In this document: positions 43,830 to 52,228 of the stretch, in pieces | Layout of the letters: each line of letters opens with the position of its first letter | Position numbering within the stretch: the stretch's first letter is position 1 | Assembly: GCA_018057825.1 (NCBI GenBank) | Contig: JAGPCY010000019.1 | Location: 1 to 64,000, forward strand | Direction of reading: 5' to 3' | DNA length: 64,000 nucleotides | Source of the DNA: Kofleriaceae bacterium | GTDB lineage: Bacteria; Myxococcota_A; Polyangia; Haliangiales; Haliangiaceae | Program-made: the position numbers and the translations under genes | The notes under the pieces: model-generated | What the model was told of the DNA's origin: nothing | What the model saw: the letters and a program-made list of their open reading frames with translations, nothing else | Databases searched by the model: none

Positions 43830-45740
43830 CTACCCGCGCAGCGCCCGCGCGATCAGATCCGGCGCGACCCGCGCCGCCGGCACCTTCTTGCCGCGCCCGG
43901 CGTCGAACCACCGCCGGACATCAGCGTCGAGGCCGAGGCCGTGCATGTAGTTGTACAAGGCCTTGCGCAGCCCGACCCCGAGGCGATCGTGATCGACCTC
44001 GGCCGGATCGTGGAACGGCAGCTCGTTCTCGGCGAAGGTCACCGCCCGCGGGCGATCGATCCGGATCTGATAGCGGTCCGGCGCCTGACCGATCGGGCTA
44101 TGGGTCGTGGCCGCGAAGCGATGCCAGAACGCCGACTGTAGACAGCCGGCAGCGAACAACTGCCGGACTCGCTCGAGGGCGTCGATGGTCTCTTGCTCGG
44201 TCTGGGTCGGGAAGCCGTACATCAGGTAGGCGTGGACCATGACGCCGGCGTCGGTGAAGGCCCGCGTGACCCGCGCCACCTGCTCGACGGTCACGCCCTT
44301 GTTCATCAGCTTGAGCAGGCGATCGGAGGCGACCTCGAGCCCCCCCGACACCGCGACGCAGCCGGACCTCGCCAGGAGCGCGCACAGCTCCGGCGTGAAG
44401 GTTTTCTCGAAGCGGATGTTGCCCCACCAGGTGATCGTCACGCCGCGGGCCAGCAGGCGCTCGGCCAGGGCCTTCAAGCCGGCCGGTGGCGCCGCCTCGT
44501 CGACCAGGTGGAATCCGGTCTGGCCGGTCTCGGCGACGATCGCCTCGATCCGATCGACCAGGAGATCGGCGCCGACCGGATCGTAGCGGCCGATGTAGTC
44601 GAGGGTGACGTCGCAGAAGCTGCACTTCTTCCAGTAGCAGCCATGGGCCACGGTCAGCTTGTTCCACCGGCCGTCGGACCACAGCCGATGCATCGGGTTC
44701 AACATCTCGACCAGGGACAGGTAGCGATCGAGCGGCAACCCGGCGTAGGTCGGGGTGCCGGCGTCGCGCAGCGGCACGTCGTGGACGCCGGCGGCGGTGC
44801 GCAGCTCGACCGCGCCGTCGACCCGGACGAAGGTGCGGTGGAGCGGCCGGGCCGGGTCGCGCAAGTGCTCGAGCAAGGCCAGGAGCGGCGCCTCGCCGTC
44901 GTCGACGGTGACGTAGTCGACCAGGTCGAACAGCCGCGGCTCGCGCAGGCCGCGCAGCTCGGTGTTGACGTAGCCGCCGCCGAGCGCGATCCGACAGTCG
45001 GGCGCCACCGCGCGCACGGTCTGGGCCATGCGCAGCGCGCCGTACAGGTTGCCGGGGAACGGCACGGTCAGGCCGAGCAGGTCCGGGCGGTGGCTCGCGA
45101 TCAGCCCGCGGGTGATCGTCGCCAACGTGTCGTCGATCAGGGTCGGCGGCGCCGCCAGCGCCGCGGCCAGGCGATCGAAGGTCGGGGCGCTGGCCGCGAG
45201 CTGCTCGCCGTAGCGCGACAGCGCGAAGTTGGGATCGTGGCGCCCCAGCACGTCGGCCAGATCGTCGACGTAGAGCGACGCCAGGTACTTCGCGCGATCG
45301 AGCACCCCCAGCTCGCCAAACGCCCAGGCCAGCGGATCGCCGTCGGGCTCGGCGGCCAGCGCCGGATCGATCGCGGCGAACCGCGGACCCTCGGGCAGGA
45401 AGTCGCGCGAGGCGATGCGCAGCGCCAGGCTCGGGTCCTTGCCCTGCAGGAACCGGATGGTCGGCTCGACGGTCGCCAGGTAGCGCTCGCGCTCGGCCAG
45501 GAAGTGCGCGACCGAGGCGTCGTCGTCGCGCTTGCGCTTGCCGGCGGTCAGCCGCTCGCAGAGCGCGGTCAGCCCGGGCCGGGACGCCAGCGCCAGGAAC
45601 AGCTCGAGGGCCGGATCGGCCTGGGCGACCTCGAGGCCGAGGCGCTCGGCGTGGAGCCGCAAGAACCCGCACAGGTACGCCGTCGCCGGGTACGGCGTGT
45701 TGAGCTGGGTCATCGGCGGCGTGCACAGGAGGACGCGCAT
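43830..45740 (-). CDS. B12-binding-domain-type radical SAM protein, 636 aa
   Basis: The N-terminal half has a Rossmann-like cobalamin-binding arrangement (VLLCTPPMTQLNTPYPATAYLCGFL; LLGLTVPFPGNLYGALRMAQTVRAVAPDCRIALGGGYVNTEL), but no D-x-H-x-x-G is seen. The radical SAM core has the cluster motif GCYWKKCSFC (Cys368, Cys373, Cys376), spaced C-x4-C-x2-C. SAM-site strands follow (FHLVDEAAPPAGLKAL, ITWWGNIRFEKTFTPELC, VSGGLEVASDRLLKLMNKG, MVHAYLMYGFPTQTEQE). The C-terminal 130 residues are specific to the subfamily. The product is unknown; such proteins methylate or rearrange small molecules. ATG 45740 was preferred over an upstream GTG at 45764 because MRVLLCTPPM is the standard first strand. 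Confidence 0.88.
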   Translation of the reverse strand: MRVLLCTPPMTQLNTPYPATAYLCGFLRLHAERLGLEVAQADPALELFLALASRPGLTALCERLTAGKRKRDDDASVAHFLAERERYLATVEPTIRFLQGKDPSLALRIASRDFLPEGPRFAAIDPALAAEPDGDPLAWAFGELGVLDRAKYLASLYVDDLADVLGRHDPNFALSRYGEQLAASAPTFDRLAAALAAPPTLIDDTLATITRGLIASHRPDLLGLTVPFPGNLYGALRMAQTVRAVAPDCRIALGGGYVNTELRGLREPRLFDLVDYVTVDDGEAPLLALLEHLRDPARPLHRTFVRVDGAVELRTAAGVHDVPLRDAGTPTYAGLPLDRYLSLVEMLNPMHRLWSDGRWNKLTVAHGCYWKKCSFCDVTLDYIGRYDPVGADLLVDRIEAIVAETGQTGFHLVDEAAPPAGLKALAERLLARGVTITWWGNIRFEKTFTPELCALLARSGCVAVSGGLEVASDRLLKLMNKGVTVEQVARVTRAFTDAGVMVHAYLMYGFPTQTEQETIDALERVRQLFAAGCLQSAFWHRFAATTHSPIGQAPDRYQIRIDRPRAVTFAENELPFHDPAEVDHDRLGVGLRKALYNYMHGLGLDADVRRWFDAGRGKKVPAARVAPDLIARALRG

Positions 45741-45777
45741 CGCGAGCCTGGCACCGTACACCACCGCCGCGCGGTCG

Positions 45778-46572
45778 TCAGGTCGGGGCCCGCGCGCGCA
45801 GCCAGCGCTCGCTGGCGTCGTCGGCCGGGTAGTAGCTCTCGAGGCGCAGCTCCTCGGCGGTGACGTCGAGGGGCGTGCCCAGCGTGGTGATCATCGTGAA
45901 CAGCGCCAGCGTCTCGCCCGCGACCCGCAGCCGCACCATCGCGAACGGCGCGATCGCCGCCAGCCGCGACGAGCGCCAGCGCGCCGGCACCCCCGGGATG
46001 GCCAGCGCCCGCGCCCGCACCTCGGCCAGCTCGCGATCGTGCGGCGCCGCCGCGCACTCGCGGTGCAAGCGCTCGATCAGATCGCCGGCGACCTCGTCCC
46101 AGTTGTCGATCGCCGGCTTCCACGCACCCGGGTGGAGGAGCGCCAGCACCAGGTTGCCGCCGACCTCAGGCGGCAACGGGCCGCGCGTGATGGCCGCGAT
46201 CAGCCCGGCGGCGGCGCGGTTACTGCGCACGACGTTCCACAGCCGATCGGCGACCAGCGCCGGATACGGCTCGTGGTGGGCGAGCGCGTGATCGAGGGCC
46301 CGGCGCACCACCGCCAGCTCGGGCCCATCGAGACGGCCCGACGCGAAGGCCGGCGCCAGGCCGGCCGCCAGGAGGAGCTGGTTCTGATCGCGCAGCGGCA
46401 CGTCGAGGGCGCTGGCCAGCGCGAGGAGCACGTCGCGACCGGGCCTGGACCGGCCGGTCTCGATGAACGACAGGTGGCGGGTCGACACGCCGGCGCGGCT
46501 CGCGGCCTGCTCCTGCGACAGGCCGCGGGCACTGCGCCACGCCCGGACCAGCGGTCCAACTCCTGGGGTCAT
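45778..46572 (-). CDS. XRE-family regulator with MmyB-like ligand-binding domain
   Basis: This 264-residue protein has an N-terminal helix-turn-helix (LVRAWRSARGLSQEQAASRAGVSTRHLSFIETGRSRPGRDVLLALASALDVPLRDQN, about 7-65) joined to an MmyB-like PAS-fold domain (about 95-260). The typical blocks of the latter are VVRRALDHALAHHEPYPALVADRLWNVVRSN, NLVLALLHPGAWKP.I.NW.EVA, and FTMITTLGTPLDVTAEELRLESYYPADD. Family members in this group control a divergent metabolic or membrane gene through an ATTACCT-N3-AGGTAAT operator, which is present at 46605-46623. It likely represses both itself and the 46657 gene in response to a small lipophilic ligand. Confidence 0.92.
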   Translation of the reverse strand: MTPGVGPLVRAWRSARGLSQEQAASRAGVSTRHLSFIETGRSRPGRDVLLALASALDVPLRDQNQLLLAAGLAPAFASGRLDGPELAVVRRALDHALAHHEPYPALVADRLWNVVRSNRAAAGLIAAITRGPLPPEVGGNLVLALLHPGAWKPAIDNWDEVAGDLIERLHRECAAAPHDRELAEVRARALAIPGVPARWRSSRLAAIAPFAMVRLRVAGETLALFTMITTLGTPLDVTAEELRLESYYPADDASERWLRARAPT

Positions 46573-46604
46573 GACCCACGGTAGCCCGACCCGCGCGGCG
46601 CCGG

Positions 46605-46623
46605 CATTACCTGCGAGGTAATG
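46605..46623. promoter_or_regulatory. Palindromic operator for the XRE/MmyB-type regulator
   Basis: CATTACCTGCGAGGTAATG is a perfect inverted repeat with 8-base arms and a 3-base centre. It lies between the divergent starts of the regulator (46572) and the membrane-protein gene (46657), where it can cover both promoters. The form ATTACCT-N3-AGGTAAT agrees with operators I associate with this regulator family. Confidence 0.75.
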
Positions 46624-46656
46624 GCCGGGCGCCGCCGGCGACCGCACGGTGGCGCC

Positions 46657-46962
46657 ATGACCAAGACGCTCATCCTCGTCGCGCTGTTTCTCGGCTTCAC
46701 CATCCCGTCGGCCTTGCTCACCGTCGACACCGGCTACGTGGCGTGGCTCGAGCTGGTCCGCGACGAGCGCTGGGCGCTCCAGCTCTTCGTCGACCTGGCG
46801 ATCGCGTGCGGCGTCTTCATCGGCTGGCTGTGGAAGGACGCGCCAGCCCGCGGCCTGCCGCGCTGGCCCTACGTGCTCGCGACCGCGACCCTCGGCTCGA
46901 TCGGCATCCTCGCCTACCTCATCCACCGCCGCCTGGCCCGCCCCGCGACCGCGACCGCGTGA
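46657..46962 (+). CDS. Small three-helix membrane protein (DUF2834-like), 101 aa
   Basis: Three hydrophobic segments are visible: ILVALFLGFTIPSALL, LFVDLAIACGVFIGWLW and WPYVLATATLGSIGILAYLI. Between helices 2 and 3 is the basic/aromatic loop KDAPARGLPRWPYV. The pattern, with a conserved Asp in the second helix (FVDLAI) and a W-x-Y-V-L-A start of the third, is like DUF2834 proteins. It is the divergent target of the MmyB-type regulator, with the operator 34 bases upstream of the ATG. The alternative start at 46621 lies inside the operator and is unlikely. Function unknown. Confidence 0.75.
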   Translation: MTKTLILVALFLGFTIPSALLTVDTGYVAWLELVRDERWALQLFVDLAIACGVFIGWLWKDAPARGLPRWPYVLATATLGSIGILAYLIHRRLARPATATA

Positions 46963-46993
46963 CGTCGCGAGCGCCCGCGATCACCGCCGCGAG

Positions 46994-47407
46994 CTACCGG
47001 CCCGCGGTCAACGCCTTGAGCCGGGCCTCGACCGCCTTCATCCGCGGATCGTCGCCGCACGCGACGATGGACTCGAGCTGCGGCCGCACGGCCGCGAGGC
47101 GCGGAACCATCAGCTTGGCGATCCGGACCTTGCGAGCCTCGTCGCGGTCGGCCTCGGCGAACCACCCGTCGAGCGACGACAGCGTCGCCTTGTGCTCGCG
47201 GAACACGGCCTCGACGCCGTCCGCGATCTTGCCGCAGTCGGTGCCGCCGGCCTTCGTGGCCGCCGCGATCGCTTCGATGAACGTCGCCATCTTGCCCGCG
47301 TTCTCGACGTCGACCTCGTCTTTGCTCGGGCCGCCGCAGGCCACCGCCAGCGCGAAGAAAAGCGGTGGTGCGATCCTCGAGAGTCGTCGTGACAGCCGGT
47401 GCGTCAA
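46994..47407 (-). CDS. Putative lipoprotein, 137 aa, TTG start
   Basis: A TTG at 47407 is preceded by a GAGGAGG site at good spacing and gives LTHRLSRRLSRIAPPLFFALAVAC, a basic N-region, hydrophobic core and lipobox AVAC. No ATG or GTG lies close to the signal. The mature protein is mostly helical (AGKMATFIEAIAAATKAGGTDCGKIADGVEAVFREHKATLSSLDGWFAEADRDEARKVRIAKL), with Cys in GTDCGK and VACGDD. No family assigned. It is convergent with the DUF2834-like gene. Confidence 0.72.
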   Translation of the reverse strand: MTHRLSRRLSRIAPPLFFALAVACGGPSKDEVDVENAGKMATFIEAIAAATKAGGTDCGKIADGVEAVFREHKATLSSLDGWFAEADRDEARKVRIAKLMVPRLAAVRPQLESIVACGDDPRMKAVEARLKALTAGR

Positions 47408-47472
47408 GGTCGTCCTCCTCGGCCGCGGCGATCGCGACCTGCTCCTATCGTGACACGTCGGCGCCCGAGCGC

Positions 47473-48144
47473 TCACACCTCGACCATCACCTCGGCCAGC
47501 GGCTTGCGCGTCAGATCGGGCACCACCGCGCCATCGGCTGGATAGCCGACGGGGATGACGACGTAGGCGCGCTCGTTGGCCGGGCGCCCGAGCAGCTCGC
47601 GCAGGAACCCCATCGGGCTCGGCGTGTGGGTCAAGGTCGCGAGCCCGGCCAGGTGCAGCGCCGACAACAACATCCCGACCGCGATGCCGACCGACTCGTC
47701 GACGTAGTAGTGCTTGACCTTGCGCGCGGGGTCCGCGGGATCGAGGCCCCACGGCTGCGCGAACACCACGATCACCGCCGGCGCCTCGGTCAGGTGCGGC
47801 TTCTGCCAGTCGACGCCGAGCGGCGCCAGCGCGGTCAGCCACTCCTCCGACATCCGGCCGGCGTAGCTCTTCTGCTCCTCGGCCTCGGCGGCGGCGCGGA
47901 GCTTGGCCTTGACCTCCACATCGGTCACGACCACGAAGGTCCATGGCTGCTGGTGGGCCCCCGACGGCGCGCTGGCCGCGGCGCGCACCGCGTCGGCGAG
48001 GATCCCGTCCGGGATCGGCGTCGACGCGAAGTCACGCACGGTGCGGCGCGTGACCATGGCATCGGCGTACGCCCGAGCGCGGGCGGTCATCTCGTCGGGC
48101 GGCAGGCGCTCGAACCCGAGCGGCACCGGGCGATAGCTGGACAT
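47473..48144 (-). CDS. Nitroreductase family protein (BluB/iodotyrosine-deiodinase-like branch)
   Basis: This 223-residue FMN enzyme has the nitroreductase fold. The phosphate-binding start RRTVRDFASTPIPDGILADAVRAAASAPSGAHQQPWTFVVVTD is characteristic; the S-G-x-x-Q-P-W segment is typical of the BluB/deiodinase side of the family. HYYVDESVGIAVGMLLSALHLAGLATLTHTPSPMGFL gives the dimer and flavin contacts. The C-terminal strand PVGYPADGAVVPDLTRKPLAEV ends the fold. Such enzymes use NAD(P)H or flavin to reduce or dehalogenate aromatic compounds; the real substrate is unknown. Cytoplasmic, monocistronic. Confidence 0.9.
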   Translation of the reverse strand: MSSYRPVPLGFERLPPDEMTARARAYADAMVTRRTVRDFASTPIPDGILADAVRAAASAPSGAHQQPWTFVVVTDVEVKAKLRAAAEAEEQKSYAGRMSEEWLTALAPLGVDWQKPHLTEAPAVIVVFAQPWGLDPADPARKVKHYYVDESVGIAVGMLLSALHLAGLATLTHTPSPMGFLRELLGRPANERAYVVIPVGYPADGAVVPDLTRKPLAEVMVEV

Positions 48145-48212
48145 GCCGCGAGTGTGCCCGAACCCCAGCGCATCGTCGCGCGCCGCACCGCAGCGCGACG
48201 ACCGCGCACCGA

Positions 48213-49622
48213 TCAGGGGACGGGTTCCACGCCCGTCTGGGACGCCGGAAGCGGACGCCGGACGAAGAGCAGGGTCGCGACCGGGAGCACCAGCGCGATC
48301 GAGACCATCGCGAGGCCGACGAGGGCGCTGAGGTCGCCGATCGCTGCCGCCCCCTGGTCGTCGAGTCCATCGACCAGCGGGCGGTAGGTGTAGAGCGCGG
48401 CCGCGCCCGCCGCGACCCCGTACACCGTGGCCGCCACGCGATAGGTTGGCGCGAGCTGAATCAGGGCGTAGCCGGCCCAGACCTGGAGCGCTGCGATGAC
48501 GACTCCGAGCCATTTCGACATCTCGCCGGGCGTGCCAAACGCGGCGCCGAGCTGCGCGATCTCAGCGCCGCCGGTCCGGGAGCCAGGGGCGCCGTAGACC
48601 CCGAGCGCGGCCGCCGCGAGATTGGTCGCCAGGGAGTAGACGCCGAGGGCGAGGAGCAACCACCCGAGCGTCGGGAGCCCGCGATCGGGTGCGTGCCCGC
48701 ACAGAGGCTCGCGCATAGCGAGGGCGCGGAGCTCGCGATCCCGCGCGAAGCGGCGGATCACGGTCGGCCACACCAAGAGCATCCAGGTCAACATCGCGAC
48801 GAGCGTCACGACCATCATGGTCGCCGCCGCCGGAACATCGGGCATCCCATCGACCAGCGCGATCGCGAACCCGCCGCCGGCCAGCAGCCCAGCCGGCACG
48901 CCGAAGTTGCCGTAGCGCGCGGCGGCCGCGAGCGTCGGCGCGGGATCGGCGCGGCGTGCCCCCCGGAGCCCGGCGCGGAGCTGCATCGTCGTCCGGATCG
49001 AGAGCAACCCGATCGCGAACACCATCGCGAGCTTGAGTCCCGACGCGCCTTCGTCCGGCATCTTGAGGACGCCGATCAGAATGAGCGCGTTGACCCCGAT
49101 CCCGGCCGCACTGAGGACGAGCATCAGGATCGACGCCCCATCGAGGCCGCCATCGGCCGGGGTCGGCCCGTCCGCGCCGAGGCGCTCGACCATGGGCCGA
49201 GCGACCAACCACAGCGCGATCGGCCAGCTCGTGAGGACCAACACGACCGCGCCGATCCACCGGATACCAGCCTCGTTCATGACGAGCGCCGTGACGACCA
49301 CCCCGAGTTGCACCGCGACCGCGGTCAGGTAGGTCTGCTGCGCAGCCGCCGGTGGGCGGCCGCCGCCGTACAGCAGGTGCGCACCGAGGCGGCTGTGGGC
49401 GACCGAGCGGTTGAGGCTCGTCAGCAATACGAGTGACGACCAAAGCACGAACTGGGCTTGGCTGTCATCCATCTCACCGCGACGGCCGAGCAGCGCGACG
49501 GCGATGAACGCGAGGTATCCACCCGCGATCGCCGACATCACTCCCCCGATGAGCTGCATGATCAACCCCAGTCCCGACAGTCCGCCACTCGACACCCGCT
49601 CTCCAACATCGTTTTCGTTCAC
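48213..49622 (-). CDS. Polytopic membrane protein, 469 aa, unknown function
   Basis: About twelve hydrophobic segments cover almost the whole protein, for example LIMQLIGGVMSAIAGGYLAFIAVALL, GIRWIGAVVLVLTSWPIALWLVA, ASILMLVLSAAGIGVNALILIGVL, MMVVTLVAMLTWMLLVWPTVI and LVGLAMVSIALVLPVATLLFV. There are no long soluble domains and no transporter motif. The base composition is somewhat less GC-rich than its neighbours. Its start MNENDVGERVSSGGLSGLG has a plausible site (GGAGGTC) upstream. It cannot be assigned to a family; it may be a remotely related carrier or sensor. Confidence 0.7.
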   Translation of the reverse strand: MNENDVGERVSSGGLSGLGLIMQLIGGVMSAIAGGYLAFIAVALLGRRGEMDDSQAQFVLWSSLVLLTSLNRSVAHSRLGAHLLYGGGRPPAAAQQTYLTAVAVQLGVVVTALVMNEAGIRWIGAVVLVLTSWPIALWLVARPMVERLGADGPTPADGGLDGASILMLVLSAAGIGVNALILIGVLKMPDEGASGLKLAMVFAIGLLSIRTTMQLRAGLRGARRADPAPTLAAAARYGNFGVPAGLLAGGGFAIALVDGMPDVPAAATMMVVTLVAMLTWMLLVWPTVIRRFARDRELRALAMREPLCGHAPDRGLPTLGWLLLALGVYSLATNLAAAALGVYGAPGSRTGGAEIAQLGAAFGTPGEMSKWLGVVIAALQVWAGYALIQLAPTYRVAATVYGVAAGAAALYTYRPLVDGLDDQGAAAIGDLSALVGLAMVSIALVLPVATLLFVRRPLPASQTGVEPVP

Positions 49623-49774
49623 CGCGACCTCCTATCGCCTGTTCATACACTCAATCAGCCAGGCTGTCACCAGACTCGACACGTTTCTTCGGCACTGGCA
49701 GCGCTCGACACCGCCTGTCCTCGCGGCGCGCGTCGGCGTCACCGTCCTGGGCGCTGCCCGCCACGCCAGCCCGG

Positions 49775-50668
49775 TCAACGCCCGCGGCGCGGTCCCCCGC
49801 GACCGCCGCGGCGATCGAGGGGCGGTCCGCCGACGCCGCCGGGCTGGCCGAAGGGGATGGGCTTGGGCTTGGGCTTGGCGGTCGGCGCCGACGGACGGGC
49901 GGCCGCGGGACGTGGGCTCTCGGGGCGCGGCGCGGCCGGCGCCACGCGCGGCGCCGGCGCCGGGACCGCGGCGCGCGGCTCGTCGGGGGTCAGGCCAGCG
50001 ACCTCCGCCTCGGTCAGGTTGCGCCAGCGCCCGACCTTCAGGTGGCCGAGCTCGATGTGCATGATGCGGATGCGCTTGAGCCCGACGACCTGGTAGCCGA
50101 GCACCTCGCACATCTTGCGGATCTGCCGGTTGAGCCCCTGGGTCAGGACGATGTGAAACACCCGCGCGCCGATCGACCAGATCTTGCACGGCCGCGTCAA
50201 GCCGGCGTCGATGCGCACGCCGCGCGCCATGTGCGCCAGGAACTCGTCGGTCAGGTTGCGATCGACCGCGACCACGTACTCCTTCTCGTGGGCGTGCTCG
50301 ACCCGCAGCACCTCGTTGACGATGTCGCCGTCGTTGGTGAGCAGGATCAGCCCCTCGGACTCCTTGTCGAGGCGGCCGATCGGGAACACCCGCTCGGGGT
50401 GGTCGACAAAGTCGACGATGTTTCCCTCGACGGCGCGCTCGGTGGTGCACACGATGCCGACCGGCTTGTGCAGCGCGATGTAGACCGGCCGCGGCTTGTC
50501 AGCGGCGGTGAGGACCCGGCCGTCGACCGCGACCACGTCGCCGGGGGCGACCACCGTGCCCAGGCCGGCCGGCGCGCCGTTGACCGTGACCTTGCCGTCC
50601 GCGATCAGCGCGTCGGCCTCGCGGCGCGAGCAGGTGCCGGTCTCGCTGATGAACTTGTTGAGCCGCAC
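49775..50668 (-). CDS. rluF: RsuA/RluB/E/F-family pseudouridine synthase, RluF-like
   Basis: This protein isomerises a uridine in rRNA (RluF acts on the 23S peptidyl-transferase region). An S4 RNA-binding domain (MRLNKFISETGTCSRREADALIADGKVTVNG, 1-31 onward) precedes the catalytic domain with GRLDKESEGLILLTNDG (catalytic Asp in R-L-D) and the family end motif TQGLNRQIRKMCEVLGYQV. The C-terminal 70 residues are Pro/Ala/Arg-rich and disordered, a basic extension common in this phylum. The RluF-specific assignment rests on the GLNRQIRKMCE block; RluB/RluE cannot be fully excluded. Monocistronic; 106 bases of unassigned sequence precede the stop of the next gene. Confidence 0.9.
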   Translation of the reverse strand: MRLNKFISETGTCSRREADALIADGKVTVNGAPAGLGTVVAPGDVVAVDGRVLTAADKPRPVYIALHKPVGIVCTTERAVEGNIVDFVDHPERVFPIGRLDKESEGLILLTNDGDIVNEVLRVEHAHEKEYVVAVDRNLTDEFLAHMARGVRIDAGLTRPCKIWSIGARVFHIVLTQGLNRQIRKMCEVLGYQVVGLKRIRIMHIELGHLKVGRWRNLTEAEVAGLTPDEPRAAVPAPAPRVAPAAPRPESPRPAAARPSAPTAKPKPKPIPFGQPGGVGGPPLDRRGGRGGPRRGR

Positions 50669-50749
50669 CGCGCGAACCTACTCGATCGCGACCGTGATGG
50701 GAGGCACGCGCCCTTTACCGGCGGCCCCGGTCGTCCGACCATCGGGGCG

Positions 50750-52228
50750 ATGCGCATCTCCCTCCTCGCCGCCGCCCTGGCGGTCCTCGCCTGCGGCGGC
50801 ACCCAGGGCCCGACCGGCCCCAACCCCGATCCCATCGATCCGGCGTTCCAGGTCCACCTGGTGCCGGCCGCCGGCGTCAGCGGCGATCAGATCGTGAACT
50901 TCGCGATCCCGCTGCCGCCCGCCTTCCTCACCGATCCGTCGCAGGTCCGGATCGCCCACGCCGGGACCGACCTGGCCGCGGCCCGGGTGCCGCTGGCCCG
51001 TCACGCCGACGGCTCGCTGGCCGCGGTGCAGATCCAGGTCGAGGTCGCGATCAGCGGGGAGACCGATCTCGACGTCGAGGTCGGCGTCGACGGCGGCGGC
51101 GATCGCGCGCCGGTGCCGGTGGCCGACACCCTGACCGGCGCCGACGAGACGCCGCGGGTGTGGGCGCTCCTGCCCGCGACCTGGCTGGCCGGCAGCGGCG
51201 CGTTCGGGCCCCTGGTGCCCCAGGCCGCGGTCACCGGCACGCCGCTCGATGCCTGGGCCGGCGTGTGCGACTACGATCGCTGGGACACCGACGCGTTCCT
51301 CGCCGGCTCGGCGTCGCGCGAGGTCTGGCTGTTCGATCGCGTGACCGCGATGTACCGCGGCTACGCGATCACCGGCGCGCGCGGGCCCCTCGAGAGCGCC
51401 TATCGCGAGGCCGGGCTGTACCGCCGCGGCCTGACCGGCGACGAGAGCGAGACCCGGATCGGCGTGCCGGGCGCGGCCGACGATCTCAAGTACCACTACA
51501 GCCAGGGCCTGGCCTTCCACTACCTCACCACCGGCGACGTCCGTTACCGCGAGGCCGCCGAGGACGTCGCCCTGCGCGCCCACGTCTTGTGGACCGACCC
51601 GGCCTACGGCGGCGGCGACGACTTCTGGACCGAGCGCCACGCCGGCTTCGCGCTCCTGGCCTACGAGTACGCCGCCCTGGTGTCCGACGATCGCGGCGCG
51701 CTCTTCGCCGGCTGGGCCGCGACCGCGGTCGACGCCTACCTGACGGGGCAAGACAGCTTCCCGGCGAGCTGGACCGATCGCGACGCCCGCTGCTTCGCGC
51801 ACTCGGCGACCGCCCACGGCGAGAGCTACGGCTACGTCGGGTGCAGCCCGTGGATGAGCGCGATCCTGGCCGACGGCCTCGAGGCCCACGCCCGTCGGGT
51901 CGGCGGCGCGCGCGCCGATCGAGCGCGGGCCGGCCTGGTCAAGCTCGGCCGCATCATCGCCCGCGACGGTCGCGACCCGACCGGCCGTCCGTACTACTGG
52001 ATGGGCCTGGGTCGAGCCGGCGAGGCCGACGAGTTCGACGAGCACTGGGGCGAGTCGGCGTACCTGGTCGCGATGGCCTGGTTCTACGCCGGCCGCGACG
52101 ACGCCGAGCTGCGGACCGCCGCCGACGAGCTCTTGACCGGGCTGCGCGAGCGCGGCGAGGCCGGCCAGGTGCGCAGCTTCAACTGGCAGTGCCGGGCCGC
52201 GGTCCAGGCCCCGGCCTACCTGAGGTGA
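50750..52228 (+). CDS. Lipoprotein with six-hairpin-like (alpha/alpha) domain, 492 aa
   Basis: MRISLLAAALAVLAC carries lipobox VLAC. Residues about 25-120 form a beta-sandwich (FQVHLVPAAGVSGDQIVNFAIPLPPAFL ... LDVEVGVDGGGD). The larger C-terminal part is helical with a run of paired helices and aromatic residues (YHYSQGLAFHYLTTGDVRYREAAEDVALRAHVLW; WTERHAGFALLAYEYAALVSDD; YYWMGLGRAGEADEFDEHWGESAYLVAMAWFYAGR), as in (alpha/alpha)6 glycan-active enzymes. A polysaccharide lyase or hydrolase role is possible, but catalytic residues are not identifiable. It overlaps the next gene by GTGA. Confidence 0.75.
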   Translation: MRISLLAAALAVLACGGTQGPTGPNPDPIDPAFQVHLVPAAGVSGDQIVNFAIPLPPAFLTDPSQVRIAHAGTDLAAARVPLARHADGSLAAVQIQVEVAISGETDLDVEVGVDGGGDRAPVPVADTLTGADETPRVWALLPATWLAGSGAFGPLVPQAAVTGTPLDAWAGVCDYDRWDTDAFLAGSASREVWLFDRVTAMYRGYAITGARGPLESAYREAGLYRRGLTGDESETRIGVPGAADDLKYHYSQGLAFHYLTTGDVRYREAAEDVALRAHVLWTDPAYGGGDDFWTERHAGFALLAYEYAALVSDDRGALFAGWAATAVDAYLTGQDSFPASWTDRDARCFAHSATAHGESYGYVGCSPWMSAILADGLEAHARRVGGARADRARAGLVKLGRIIARDGRDPTGRPYYWMGLGRAGEADEFDEHWGESAYLVAMAWFYAGRDDAELRTAADELLTGLRERGEAGQVRSFNWQCRAAVQAPAYLR

